39,154 nt of DNA from positions 1 to 39,154 of the forward strand of contig JAKALD010000003.1 in the NCBI GenBank assembly GCA_021813275.1. Direction: 5' to 3'. The notes under the pieces are model-generated. The model saw only the letters and a program-made list of their open reading frames with translations. It ran no database searches and had not been told where the DNA came from. The DNA comes from Pseudomonadota bacterium. GTDB taxonomy: Bacteria > Pseudomonadota > Gammaproteobacteria > Burkholderiales > SG8-39. The position numbers were made by a program, and so were the translations under genes. Below are positions 1 to 9,400 of the stretch, piece after piece (positions within the stretch are counted from its first letter, which is position 1; each line of letters starts with the position of its first letter).

Positions 1-1214
<1,214 letters not shown>

Positions 1215-1301
1215 GCTCGGCTGCTGGCTCGCCGGGACCTCGGCAGAGCGCCTGAAGGGCCCGCGCGCGGAGGGGATTCGGCAGTGGTCGAAAAACGCGA
1301 A

Positions 1302-1307
1302 ATTTTA
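1302..1307 (-). promoter_or_regulatory. Possible -10 element for gyrA
   Basis: On the minus strand the hexamer TAAAAT lies about 88 bases upstream of the gyrA ATG and matches the sigma-70 -10 consensus at five of six positions. No good -35 is seen at 16-18 bases, so this is only a candidate. Confidence 0.35.
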
Positions 1308-1366
1308 GCACGCAGGGTGCGCTTCGAGACCGCGCTCCGCAGGAGCGCAACGCGCTGCCGCTGCGC

Positions 1367-1400
1367 TAGAATCGCCGCGAGGCCCCGCCGCGGCGGGGCC
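1367..1400 (+). promoter_or_regulatory. Candidate -10 and GC-rich leader hairpin before the amidohydrolase
   Basis: TAGAAT at 1367-1372 resembles a -10 element. A perfect GC-rich inverted repeat follows at 1381-1400 (GGCCCCGCCG / CGGCGGGGCC), then TTTCCTTC and the ATG at 1409. If transcription starts about seven bases after the -10, the message would begin with this stem. No Shine-Dalgarno sequence is visible between stem and ATG. It could equally be a terminator-like element. Confidence 0.4.
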
Positions 1401-1408
1401 TTTCCTTC

Positions 1409-2755
1409 ATGGCCGATTCCTTCCTCATTCGGGCGCGCTGGATCGTCCCGGTCGAGCCCGAGCACGCGCTGCTCGAGGACCACGCCGTCGCGGTGAGCGA
1501 CGGCCGGATCGAGGCGCTGCTGCCGGCCGCGGAAGCGGCGCGGCGCTTTCCCGGGCGGCCCACCGTCGAGCTCGCCGAGCACGTGCTCATCCCGGGGCTG
1601 GTGAACGCGCACACGCACGCGGCCATGGCGCTGCTGCGCGGGATCGCCGACGACCTGCCGCTGATGCGCTGGCTGCAGGAGTACATCTGGCCGGCGGAGA
1701 CGCGCCACGCCTCGCCGCAGTTCGTGCACGACGGCACGCTGCTCGCCTGCGCGGAGATGCTGCGCGGCGGCGTGACCTGCTTCAACGACATGTACTACTT
1801 CCCCGAGGCCGCGCTCGAGGCCGCGCTCGCCGCGGGCATGCGCGCCTCGCTCGGCATGATCGTGATCGAGTTCCCGACCGCCTACGCGAGCGACCCGGAG
1901 GACTACCTGCGCAAGGGGCTCGCGCTGCGCGACCGTTACGCCGGGCACCCGCTCGCGTCGTTCTGCCTCGCGCCGCACGCGCCCTACACGGTCTCCGACG
2001 CCACGTTCCGCGAAGTGGCGAAGCTGTGCGCCGAGCTCGGCGTGCCGGTGCACGTGCACGTGCACGAGACGCTCGAGGAGGTCGAGCGCTCGGTCCTCGA
2101 GCACGGCGTGCGCCCGCTCGAGCGGCTGCGCCGCCTGGGGCTCCTGGGGCCCGAGCTGATCGCGGTGCACGCGGTGCACCTTGCGCCCGAGGAGATCGAG
2201 CTCCTCGCGCGGCACGGCGCGTCGGTGGCGCATTGCCCCTCCTCCAACCTCAAGCTCGCGAGCGGCTTCGCACCGGTCGCGCAGCTCGCGGGCGCGGGCG
2301 TGAACGTGGCGCTCGGCACCGACGGCGCGGCGAGCAACAACCGGCTCGACGTCTTCCAGGAGATGCGCACTTGCGCGATGCTCGCCAAGGCCGCGGCGGG
2401 CGACGCCGAGGCAATGCCCGCGCATGCGGCGCTGCGCGCCGCGACGCTCGCCGGCGCCGAAGCCCTCGGCCTGGGCGAGCGGACCGGCTCGATCGTCCCG
2501 GGCAAGGCGGCCGACCTGACGGCGGTGCGCCTCGCCGGGCCCGAGCTCTCGCCCTGCCACGACCCAGTCTCGCACCTGGTCTACGCGGCCGGCCGCGAGC
2601 ACGTCACGCACGTCTGGGTGGAAGGCCGCCCCCGGGTGCTTGACGGTGTGCTGCAAGGTATTGATTTGATGGACTTGGATTCCCGTTGCAAGTTGTGGCA
2701 GAATAGGCTTGCAAGTCGTCCTGTCTCCGCAACACGAAGAACTTCGGAAAAGTAA
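1409..2755 (+). CDS. TRZ/ATZ-family amidohydrolase, probable methylthioadenosine / S-adenosylhomocysteine deaminase
   Basis: This is a 448-residue cytosolic metal-dependent hydrolase of the MtaD/SsnA/AtzA group. Visible metal-site motifs are NAHTHA (His68, His70), HVHVHE near 215-220, HAVHL near 254-258 and GTDGAASNN near 303-311, in the order expected of the superfamily. Family members deaminate adenosine-type nucleosides or hydrolyse triazines; deamination of 5'-methylthioadenosine or S-adenosylhomocysteine is the likeliest role for a core-genome copy. The C-terminus aligns with family ends through the WQNRLA region and then adds about 15 residues that overlap the ompA promoter area. Close homologues precede ubiG in other Betaproteobacteria. 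The exact substrate is inferred. Confidence 0.85.
   Translation: MADSFLIRARWIVPVEPEHALLEDHAVAVSDGRIEALLPAAEAARRFPGRPTVELAEHVLIPGLVNAHTHAAMALLRGIADDLPLMRWLQEYIWPAETRHASPQFVHDGTLLACAEMLRGGVTCFNDMYYFPEAALEAALAAGMRASLGMIVIEFPTAYASDPEDYLRKGLALRDRYAGHPLASFCLAPHAPYTVSDATFREVAKLCAELGVPVHVHVHETLEEVERSVLEHGVRPLERLRRLGLLGPELIAVHAVHLAPEEIELLARHGASVAHCPSSNLKLASGFAPVAQLAGAGVNVALGTDGAASNNRLDVFQEMRTCAMLAKAAAGDAEAMPAHAALRAATLAGAEALGLGERTGSIVPGKAADLTAVRLAGPELSPCHDPVSHLVYAAGREHVTHVWVEGRPRVLDGVLQGIDLMDLDSRCKLWQNRLASRPVSATRRTSEK
2675..2716 (+). promoter_or_regulatory. Candidate ompA promoter with an 8-bp direct repeat
   Basis: TTGGAT (2675-2680), an 18-base spacer and CAGAAT (2699-2704) form a plausible sigma-70 promoter inside the 3' end of the amidohydrolase gene. 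The octamer TTGCAAGT occurs twice, at 2686-2693 and 2709-2716, one copy in the spacer and one just after the -10. It may be a regulator site. Confidence 0.4.
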
Positions 2756-2767
2756 GAAGGGGATACC

Positions 2768-3427
2768 ATGATCAAGAAACTGTGGGCGCCGTTGCTGCTG
2801 AGCGCTGGTGTCGCGCTCTCCGCCGTGTCGGTCAACGCACTGGCCCAGGCCAATCCGAACGAGGGCTACTGGACCAGCAGCAATCAAAAGGACGTCTGGA
2901 AGAGCGGCACGGGCCTGTGCTGGCGCGCCGGCTACTGGACGCCCGCCATGGCGACCGAGGAATGCGATCCCGAGCTGGTGAAGAAGGCGGCGGCCCCGGC
3001 GCCGGCGCCCGCTCCTGCCCCGACGCCCGCGCCGGCGCCGCGTCCGGTCGCGCAGAAGATCACCCTCTCGGCCGACGTGCTGTTCGACTTCGACAAGTCG
3101 GCGCTCAAGCCGGCCGGCAAGGAGAAGCTCGACGAGCTGGTGGGCAAGATCAAGGACATCAACCTCGAGGTGATCATCGCGGTGGGCTACACCGACCGGA
3201 TCGGCAGCGTCGCCTACAACCAGCGGCTGTCGGTGCGCCGCGCCGAATCGGTGAAGCGCTACTTCGTCTCCAAGGGCATCGAGGCGAACCGCATCTACAC
3301 CGAGGGCAAGGGCAAGTCGCAGCCGGTCAAGACCTGCCCGCGCCACATGAAGAGCGTGAAGGCCCTGATCGCGTGCCTGGCGCCGAACCGCCGCGTCGAG
3401 ATCGAGGTCATCGGCACGCGCAAGTAG
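2768..3427 (+). CDS. ompA: OmpA-family outer-membrane / peptidoglycan-binding protein
   Basis: A 219-residue exported protein anchoring the outer membrane to peptidoglycan. It has a signal peptide with likely cleavage after Ala26 (NALA/Q), a short aromatic/Cys-containing segment with GLCWRAGYW, an Ala-Pro repeat linker near residues 76-92, and a C-terminal OmpA domain from FDFDKSALK to the end, including the typical SVRRAESV helix. It lacks the long eight-strand barrel of enterobacterial OmpA and matches the short betaproteobacterial form. The ribosome site AAGAAGG sits well before the ATG. A strong terminator follows, so it is probably monocistronic and highly expressed. Confidence 0.93.
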   Translation: MIKKLWAPLLLSAGVALSAVSVNALAQANPNEGYWTSSNQKDVWKSGTGLCWRAGYWTPAMATEECDPELVKKAAAPAPAPAPAPTPAPAPRPVAQKITLSADVLFDFDKSALKPAGKEKLDELVGKIKDINLEVIIAVGYTDRIGSVAYNQRLSVRRAESVKRYFVSKGIEANRIYTEGKGKSQPVKTCPRHMKSVKALIACLAPNRRVEIEVIGTRK

Positions 3428-3448
3428 CTCCGCGCCTCGCCGACAAGA

Positions 3449-3478
3449 AGGCCCTGCCCCGGCAGGGCCTTTTTATTT
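3449..3478 (+). terminator. Rho-independent terminator after ompA
   Basis: A ten-base perfect stem, AGGCCCTGCC paired with GGCAGGGCCT around a two-base centre, runs directly into TTTTATTT. This is a textbook intrinsic terminator 22 bases after the ompA stop. Confidence 0.92.
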
Positions 3479-3511
3479 GAACTCGCCCCGCCGCGGGCGC
3501 ACTAACCGACC

Positions 3512-4219
3512 GTGAGCATCGCGCCGAACGTCGATCCCGCGGAGCTGGAGAAGTTCAGCCAGCTCGCGCACCGCTGGTGGGACCCGCACAGCGAGTTTCG
3601 CCCGTTGCACGAGATCAACCCGCTGCGGCTGGCGTGGATCGGCGAGCATGCGGCGATCGCCGGGCGCAACGTCCTGGACGTCGGCTGCGGCGGCGGGATC
3701 CTCGCCGAGGCGATGGCGCGGCTCGGGGCGCGCGTCACCGGCATCGACCTCTCGGAGAACGCGCTCAGGGTCGCGCAGCTGCACCTGCTCGAGAGCAACC
3801 TCCCGGTGCGCTACGAGATGGCCGGCGCCGAGGACTACGCGCAGGCGCACGCCGGCGAGTTCGACGTGGTGACCTGCATGGAGCTGCTCGAGCACGTTCC
3901 CGACCCGGCGCGCACGGTCGAGGCCTGCGCGCGGCTCGCGGCGCCCGGCGCGCGTGTGTTCTTCTCCACGATCAACCGCAACCCGAAGTCGTACCTGTTC
4001 GCCGTCATCGGCGCCGAGTACCTGCTGAAGCTCCTGCCTCGGGGCACGCACGACTACACGCGCTTCATCAGGCCCTCGGAGCTCGCGCGCTGGAGCCGCG
4101 AGGCGGGGCTCCGCCCGGCCGAGCTGACCGGCATGAGCTACAACCCGCTCACCAAGCGCTATCGGCTCGGGCCGGACTGCGGCGTCAACTACATCATCTC
4201 CTGCGTGAAGGATGCCTGA
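3512..4219 (+). CDS. ubiG: Ubiquinone biosynthesis O-methyltransferase UbiG
   Basis: UbiG performs both O-methylations of the ubiquinone ring using S-adenosylmethionine. The 235-residue product starts at a GTG and shows the family N-terminus ([13 protein letters not shown]), the SAM-binding loop VLDVGCGGG (residues 54-62), GIDLSE, and the C-terminal [12 protein letters not shown] segment. Length matches the family. The start lies only 34 bases beyond the ompA terminator and has no clear Shine-Dalgarno sequence, so its promoter is not obvious. The gene overlaps the downstream phosphatase by eight bases, implying translational coupling. Confidence 0.96.
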   Translation: MSIAPNVDPAELEKFSQLAHRWWDPHSEFRPLHEINPLRLAWIGEHAAIAGRNVLDVGCGGGILAEAMARLGARVTGIDLSENALRVAQLHLLESNLPVRYEMAGAEDYAQAHAGEFDVVTCMELLEHVPDPARTVEACARLAAPGARVFFSTINRNPKSYLFAVIGAEYLLKLLPRGTHDYTRFIRPSELARWSREAGLRPAELTGMSYNPLTKRYRLGPDCGVNYIISCVKDA

Positions 4220-4877
4220 GCGTTTGACGGGTCTCGGCGCGGCCCTCTTCGACCTCGACGGCACGCTCGCCGACACCGCGCCCGACCTCGGCGCGGCGTT
4301 GAACCGCCTGCGCGCCGAGCGCGGCCTCGAGGAGCTTCCGGTCGCGGCCGTGCGGCCGTACGCATCGATGGGCGCGCGCGGCCTGCTGCGCGCGGGCTTC
4401 GGCCTGGCGCCCGAGGATCCCGGCTACGACGCGCTGCGCGACGCGTTCCTCGAGCATTACGCGGAGCGCGTGTGCGAGCGCACGCGGCTCTTCCCAGGAA
4501 TGCCGGAGCTCCTCGCCGCCCTCGAGGCCCGAGGCGTCGCCTGGGGCATCGTCACCAACAAGGCCGCGCGCTTCACCGAGCCGCTCGTCGCGGCGCTCGG
4601 GCTCGCGGGCCGCGTCGGCTGCGTCGTGAGCGGCGACACCACCGCCAACTCGAAGCCGCACCCGGAGCCGCTGCTGCACGCCGCGAAGTGCCTCGGCCTC
4701 GCGCCCGAGCGCTGCTGCTACGTCGGCGACGACCTGCGCGACGTGCAGGCGGCGCGCTCGGCCGGAATGACGCCGATCGCCGCGCAATGGGGCTACCATC
4801 CTCCCGATCACGGAGGCCCCCGGAGCTGGGGGGCCGACGTCATCGCGCATCCCATGGAGCTGCTGGAGTACCTATGA
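4212..4877 (+). CDS. HAD-family phosphatase (phosphoglycolate phosphatase Gph or MurNAc-6-P phosphatase MupP)
   Basis: A 221-residue cytosolic HAD hydrolase. Motif [11 protein letters not shown] contains the nucleophile Asp14 and acid/base Asp16; the motif II region is IVTNKA; motif III is NSKPHPEP; motif IV is YVGDDLRD. Gph clears 2-phosphoglycolate. In Pseudomonas, however, the paralogue next to ubiG is MupP, which dephosphorylates N-acetylmuramate-6-phosphate in cell-wall recycling. The adjacency to ubiG here leaves both possible, and sequence alone does not settle it. It overlaps ubiG by eight bases and the next gene by four. Confidence 0.88.
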   Translation: MPERLTGLGAALFDLDGTLADTAPDLGAALNRLRAERGLEELPVAAVRPYASMGARGLLRAGFGLAPEDPGYDALRDAFLEHYAERVCERTRLFPGMPELLAALEARGVAWGIVTNKAARFTEPLVAALGLAGRVGCVVSGDTTANSKPHPEPLLHAAKCLGLAPERCCYVGDDLRDVQAARSAGMTPIAAQWGYHPPDHGGPRSWGADVIAHPMELLEYL

Positions 4878-5839
4878 AAGCCGTCGCCCACACCTTCGCC
4901 GACATCGAGCTTCCCAGGCCCGCGCCCGCCGGCCGCGACCTTCTCGTGAAGGTCGAAGCGGTCTCGGTCAACCCGGTCGACTTCAAGCAGCGCATCGCCA
5001 GCCCACCCGCGCCGCTGCGGGTCCTCGGCTGGGATGCGGCCGGCATCGTCGAGGCGGTAGGGAGCGAAGTCTCGCTCTTCAAGCCCGGGGACGCCGTCTT
5101 CTACGCCGGGGACGTGACGCGCCCGGGCTGCGACAGCGAGTACCACCTCGTCGACGAGCGCATCGTCGGCAGGAAGCCGAAGAGCCTCGATCTTGCGCAG
5201 GCGGCCGCAGTGCCGCTCACCGCGATCACCGCCTGGGAGGGGCTCTTCGACCGGCTGAAAGTCAAGGCGGGCGGGATGATCCTGGTCATCGGCGGGGCGG
5301 GCGGCGTCGGCTCGATCGCCATCCAGCTCGCGCGCATCGCCGGCCTCACCGTCGTCGCCACCGCCTCGCGGCCGGAGTCGGTCGCCTGGGTGAAGGAGAT
5401 GGGCGCCGAGCACGTCGTTAGCCACCGCGAGCCGCTGCGGGCGCAGATGGAGGCGATCGGCAGGAAGGAAGTCGAGTACATCGCCTGCTTCAACGACCTC
5501 GACCAGCACTGGCCGGCGATCGGCGAGCTGATCGCGCCGCAGGGAGGGATCGTCGCGATCGTCGCCAACCGCAACCCCCTGTCGATGGACGCCGTGCGCG
5601 CCAAGAGCGCGACGCTCGCCTGGGAGCTCATGTTCACCCGGCCGCGCTTCAAGACCCCGGACATGATCGAGCAGCACCGGCTGCTCGGCCAGGTCGCCGA
5701 CTGGCTCGATTCCGGGAAACTGCGCGGGACCCTGCGCGAGAAGCTCTCGCCGATCAACGGCGAGAACCTGCGCAAGGCGCACGAGCGCGTCCAGTCGGGG
5801 ACCATGATCGGGAAGCTCGTGCTCGCCGGCTGGAGCTGA
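4874..5839 (+). CDS. Zinc-type MDR-family alcohol dehydrogenase / quinone oxidoreductase-like protein
   Basis: A 321-residue medium-chain dehydrogenase/reductase, probably NAD(P)H-dependent. The GroES-like N-terminal half (VEAVSVNPVD, LGWDAAGIV) is followed by a Rossmann fold with the nucleotide loop GGAGGVGSIAIQLA near 136-149. No cysteine-rich structural-zinc loop is evident, as in the ZADH/quinone-reductase branch. The frame is open much further upstream, but the start at 4874 fits best: it overlaps the phosphatase stop as ATGA, gives a standard N-terminus (MKAVAHTF), and the upstream extension is only the antisense-like shadow of the phosphatase gene. Substrate unknown. Confidence 0.9.
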   Translation: MKAVAHTFADIELPRPAPAGRDLLVKVEAVSVNPVDFKQRIASPPAPLRVLGWDAAGIVEAVGSEVSLFKPGDAVFYAGDVTRPGCDSEYHLVDERIVGRKPKSLDLAQAAAVPLTAITAWEGLFDRLKVKAGGMILVIGGAGGVGSIAIQLARIAGLTVVATASRPESVAWVKEMGAEHVVSHREPLRAQMEAIGRKEVEYIACFNDLDQHWPAIGELIAPQGGIVAIVANRNPLSMDAVRAKSATLAWELMFTRPRFKTPDMIEQHRLLGQVADWLDSGKLRGTLREKLSPINGENLRKAHERVQSGTMIGKLVLAGWS

Positions 5840-5850
5840 TCTGCCGGGTC

Positions 5851-5880
5851 TTGAAGCTGCGGCGTTCGCCCCGATATGGG
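5851..5880 (+). promoter_or_regulatory. ssrA: Candidate ssrA promoter
   Basis: TTGAAG (5851-5856), an 18-base spacer and TATGGG (5875-5880) lie just upstream of the mature tmRNA 5' end at 5896. The match is moderate, but its position suits a short precursor trimmed by RNase P. Confidence 0.4.
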
Positions 5881-5895
5881 AAACTGTGCAGCTTC

Positions 5896-6264
5896 GGGGG
5901 CGACCTGGTTTCGACGTGGGTCGCGAAGCAGCGCAGGGCATGCCGAGGACCAGATCACCTCGCAAATCCAGTCTGGAAACACACAAACGCCAACGACGAG
6001 CGTTTCGCTCTCGCGGCCTAACACCCGCGGGACGCTGCACTAGCCTGCTGATGGGCTAGGCCCTCGAAAGAGGGTGCAGCGTCATTCACATCAGCCTCTC
6101 TTCCGGGTCTGGCCGCTTGGCCCGGGGGATCCGTCGAAGCGGCTGGCCAAGCGTCAGCCCGCCGGCCGGCGGTCGCGAGGCGAGATCCAAATGGCCAGGC
6201 TAAGCATGTAGGCCTGACTGCGGAGGACTTACGGACGCGGGTTCGATTCCCGCCGCCTCCACCA
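5896..6264 (+). ncRNA. ssrA: tmRNA (transfer-messenger RNA)
   Basis: tmRNA rescues stalled ribosomes and tags incomplete proteins for degradation. The 5' end GGGGGCG pairs with CGCCUCC next to the 3' ACCA to form the acceptor stem. The universally conserved 5' segment GACCTGGTTTCGACG follows, and the T-arm GGTTCGATTCC is seen near 6240. The mRNA-like part encodes a tag ending in ALAA. Length of 369 bases and a single-piece architecture are normal. Its 3' end is a favoured integrase target, and accessory DNA begins immediately after 6264. Confidence 0.97.
5989..6021 (+). other. ssrA: tmRNA proteolysis-tag reading frame
   Basis: Within ssrA, codons GCC to GCC plus TAA read Ala-Asn-Asp-Glu-Arg-Phe-Ala-Leu-Ala-Ala-stop. 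This betaproteobacterial-type tag ends in the hydrophobic ALAA recognised by ClpXP. Confidence 0.92.
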
Positions 6265-6341
6265 TAAATTCAAAGTGTTATGTATTATTGGGGCGTTTTG
6301 GGGGCTAGACCCCGCCCTGCTGCGCCAGTGCCCAACCGATC

Positions 6342-6431
6342 CTAAGCACTTCCCGCCTGTGCCAGTACGTCCTGCGTCGCCTTCTGCTGCTTGTCCGGCC
6401 CATAGCCGCACTTGCGCAGGACGCGTACCCG
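6342..6431 (-). pseudogene. hsdR: Remnant of the 3' end of a type I restriction subunit gene (hsdR)
   Basis: Between an in-frame stop at 6432-6434 and a TAG at 6342-6344, the minus strand encodes about 29 residues containing LRKCGYGPDKQQKA and QDVLAQAGSA. This closely resembles the extreme C-terminus of HsdR proteins, whose consensus is roughly LRKYGYPPDKQ...A...VL.QA. No helicase or nuclease region of HsdR precedes it; the type III-like restriction gene lies upstream instead. It is interpreted as the tail of a deleted type I locus. The identification rests on a short match from memory. Confidence 0.6.
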
Positions 6432-6478
6432 TCAATTAAGCGGCTCGCTAGGGGTACGCCTCGCGGGCGACGTTGCAC

Positions 6479-9400
6479 CTAGGCACGCAGCACCGTGACG
6501 AACTCCGCCAGGATCGCAACACGTCCGGCGTCGTCTTCTGTGAGCACGATCGGCTGAAAATCCGGATTCGTCGGCGACAACACGACGCGCGTGTGCCGCC
6601 AGCCGCCCTCGTCGTTGCCCTCCTTCTCGGACGAGTAGCGCTTCACCGTGAACGCGCCGCCGGTCTCGGGGTCCGCAGGCCCCCGATACTGCGCGAGCAC
6701 AATCTTCCCCTGCCTCGTTCCAGCCGGTTTCGCCCGAAAAACGATGTAGTCGCCGTCTCGGATGGTCGGCTCCATCGACCGGCCAACAGCCCGGCACACG
6801 AACATCCGGTCGTCGATTCGCCCGACGCCGTCGGCCTCTACCCAGCCTTCGGGCTCCACGGCCTCGCCACTCCCGAAGTACCCTGCTGCGGCCTTAAGCG
6901 TATAGATCGGTAGCAGGGACCTGAAGGCATCGCGCCTCACGCGCTCGTCCTCTAGCGAGATCAAGCGGAGCTGCGGCTCCGGGCGGGCCCGAACCAACGC
7001 ATCGGAGAGCTCCGCCAGCGACCGGACACCCCCCGCCAGCGCGGCCTCCAACTTTCGTTGCTGCACGAACATGTAGCGCCATTGCCCATACTTAGTGGCG
7101 CTCATCTTCTCGCACCAGAGTCGTGCCGCCTCGCTCTTCAACGCCGTGTTCGGCCGAATCTCGCCTTTGGTCTCCGCGAGCCACATGACCTCGCGACCGT
7201 CCTGGTCGCGCGCAGCGATCATAAAGTCCGGGTAATACTGCCGCGGCCGGTTGCTCTCATAGTAGGTGACGGAGAACCCCAGCCGCTCGTTCTTGAAGTA
7301 GCGGACGACGTCCTTCGCGCCATCGAGGAAATCGGCGAAGCGCTTCTCGAGGTCCGTGTGACACGGCACCTTGTTGGTATGACAACGCTTGCCCTCGGCG
7401 ACGATTCCGGTCCACTGGAAGCGGCGCAGGTTCGCCGAATCGAGCCACTCAGGCGATCCGAGGATCGGCACCGCCTCGACGCCCGCCACGCCTGAGCCGC
7501 GGATCGCGTTCTCCAGCACGTCCAAAGCGGGACCTCGCCAGTACGGGATGCCGATGTCGCGCGGGTCGCTTCGCTGTCCGCCGACCTCCATCGTTACCAC
7601 GCGCCGGTCGACGTATCGCCGGCTCACCTCAAGCAGCTCCTCGAACGTGGGGCCAATGCCAAGCTCCGCCGCCTCTCCTGGGTTGGTCTGCTGGTGCAGT
7701 TCCTCGGCAATGCGGAAGGCGCTTCGCAGTGTCGGCCACTCGGCACGGAACTCCTCGAGATGCATCACGATCTCCGGTGCGCCGCCCACGACGGGTCTCA
7801 TCCGCACGTCCGGAGGCGTCTCTTTCGGGTTGATCCGGATCTGCGGCAAGTCCTCCACCCGGATCAAGTCCGCCAGCGACTCCGCCACGCCGACCGCCCA
7901 CGACCGCACGTTCGGCACCTGCACGCGGTACTTCGCCTTCTTCGGATCGGCCTCGATCCAGACCGGCTTCTGGCCCCACTCGCCGGTCTTGGGACGCTTG
8001 CGCTTCTCGACCGGGAAACCGACGAAGGGGATGCCGAAGGCGTCCACCGTCTCCTCGCTTCCCTCCGATCGTTCCTCGATCGGCTGGTTCAGCACGTCGT
8101 AGTTCGTGCGCCGCAATCCTCGACCGATGATTTGCTCGGTAAGGAGCGGCGAACCGAAGGCGCGCAGGCCGAGGATGTGCGTGACGCTCTTCACGTCCCA
8201 GCCCTCGGAGAGCATGTTCACGCTCACGATGGCGCGCACGTGCTCGCCAGGCTTTCCCTTCGAACCGACGGTGTTCACCATTTCGCGCAGCACCGCTTCG
8301 TTGCCCTTGTCGGCGTCGAAGACCTTGGAGTCGATCGGGATCGTCATCCAGCGCGTGCGGTCGTCGTCGTCCGGGTTGCGCAGCAGCTCGTACTCTCGGG
8401 TGAGGTGCTCGAAGAGCCACGCTGCACGCTGGGCACTGTCCGTCACGCAAAGGAGCACGGGGCTCGGCCCGGCCCGCATCGTCTCGAACGTGCCCGACCA
8501 CTCGTCGTGATCCTTCCTCCACGAGGAATAGATGCTCGCGATCGCGCCCTTGCAAGCGCGCAGGTACTCCTCCTTGGTCCTGGCGCCCTTCACCAGATCC
8601 CACAAGTCGAGATACACCCGCCCGTGCTCGTCCGGGTCGGGCAGGCGCACGACCTTCACCAGCCCAGACTCGAACGCGTCGTAGACCGAGAAATCGCAAA
8701 CCAGCCATTCGAAGAGCGTGCCCTCCGGCTTCGGCGAGCCGGAGCCGTACCAGGGCGTCGCCGACAGGTCGATCACCAGGCTCACGCGCGCGGCCTTGCC
8801 GATGCGCTGGAGGATCTTGCTCCACTTGATGTGTTCGGGCTCCTCACCCTTCCGGCCGCGCTTCTCGCCGTAGACGTGGTGCGCCTCGTCGTTGATCACC
8901 ACGAGGTCGCGCCATCCGCCGAGCAGCCGCCGGATCGGCGCGTTCGGGTCTTGCCGGGCACGACGCTGCATAGCGCGCAGCACCGCCTGCGGGACGAACC
9001 GCCCCTCCTCGAGCGGCACCTCGCCCTCGCCGATCCAATCCTCGCGCTTGTTCTCGAGTGGGATGCCCTGCCAGTTGCGCACCAGCACGTTCGGGTGGAA
9101 CTCCTCCCGGTACTCCGGCGGCACCATCTCGAAGCCGTCGTACAGGTTATGCTCGCCAGACGGCTCGAGCCCGTCGCCGCGCGGCTGCCCGCGCACTCTA
9201 TCGCGCACCGTAAGGTTCGGCACAAGCACCAGAAAGTTCGCCGAGAGCGACGAGCCGCTCACCTTGCGCTTGTGCAGCGTCGCCCAGGTGACGAAGAGCG
9301 CCATCACCACGGTCTTGCCGGTCCCGGTCGCGAGCTTAAGTGCGTAGCGCACCAGGTCGCCAGTCTCCGGCATCTTCCTCCGGCCCTGCACCTCGTACAG

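Noticed and set aside
4472-4873. Upstream extension of the MDR oxidoreductase frame
   Set aside because: It overlaps the phosphatase in another frame and lacks any MDR features; the ATGA overlap at 4874 fits an operon start.
6229-6435. Minus-strand 68-codon frame ending in WWRRRESNPRP
   Set aside because: This is the well-known spurious translation across the 3' end of a tRNA or tmRNA gene; it lies over ssrA.
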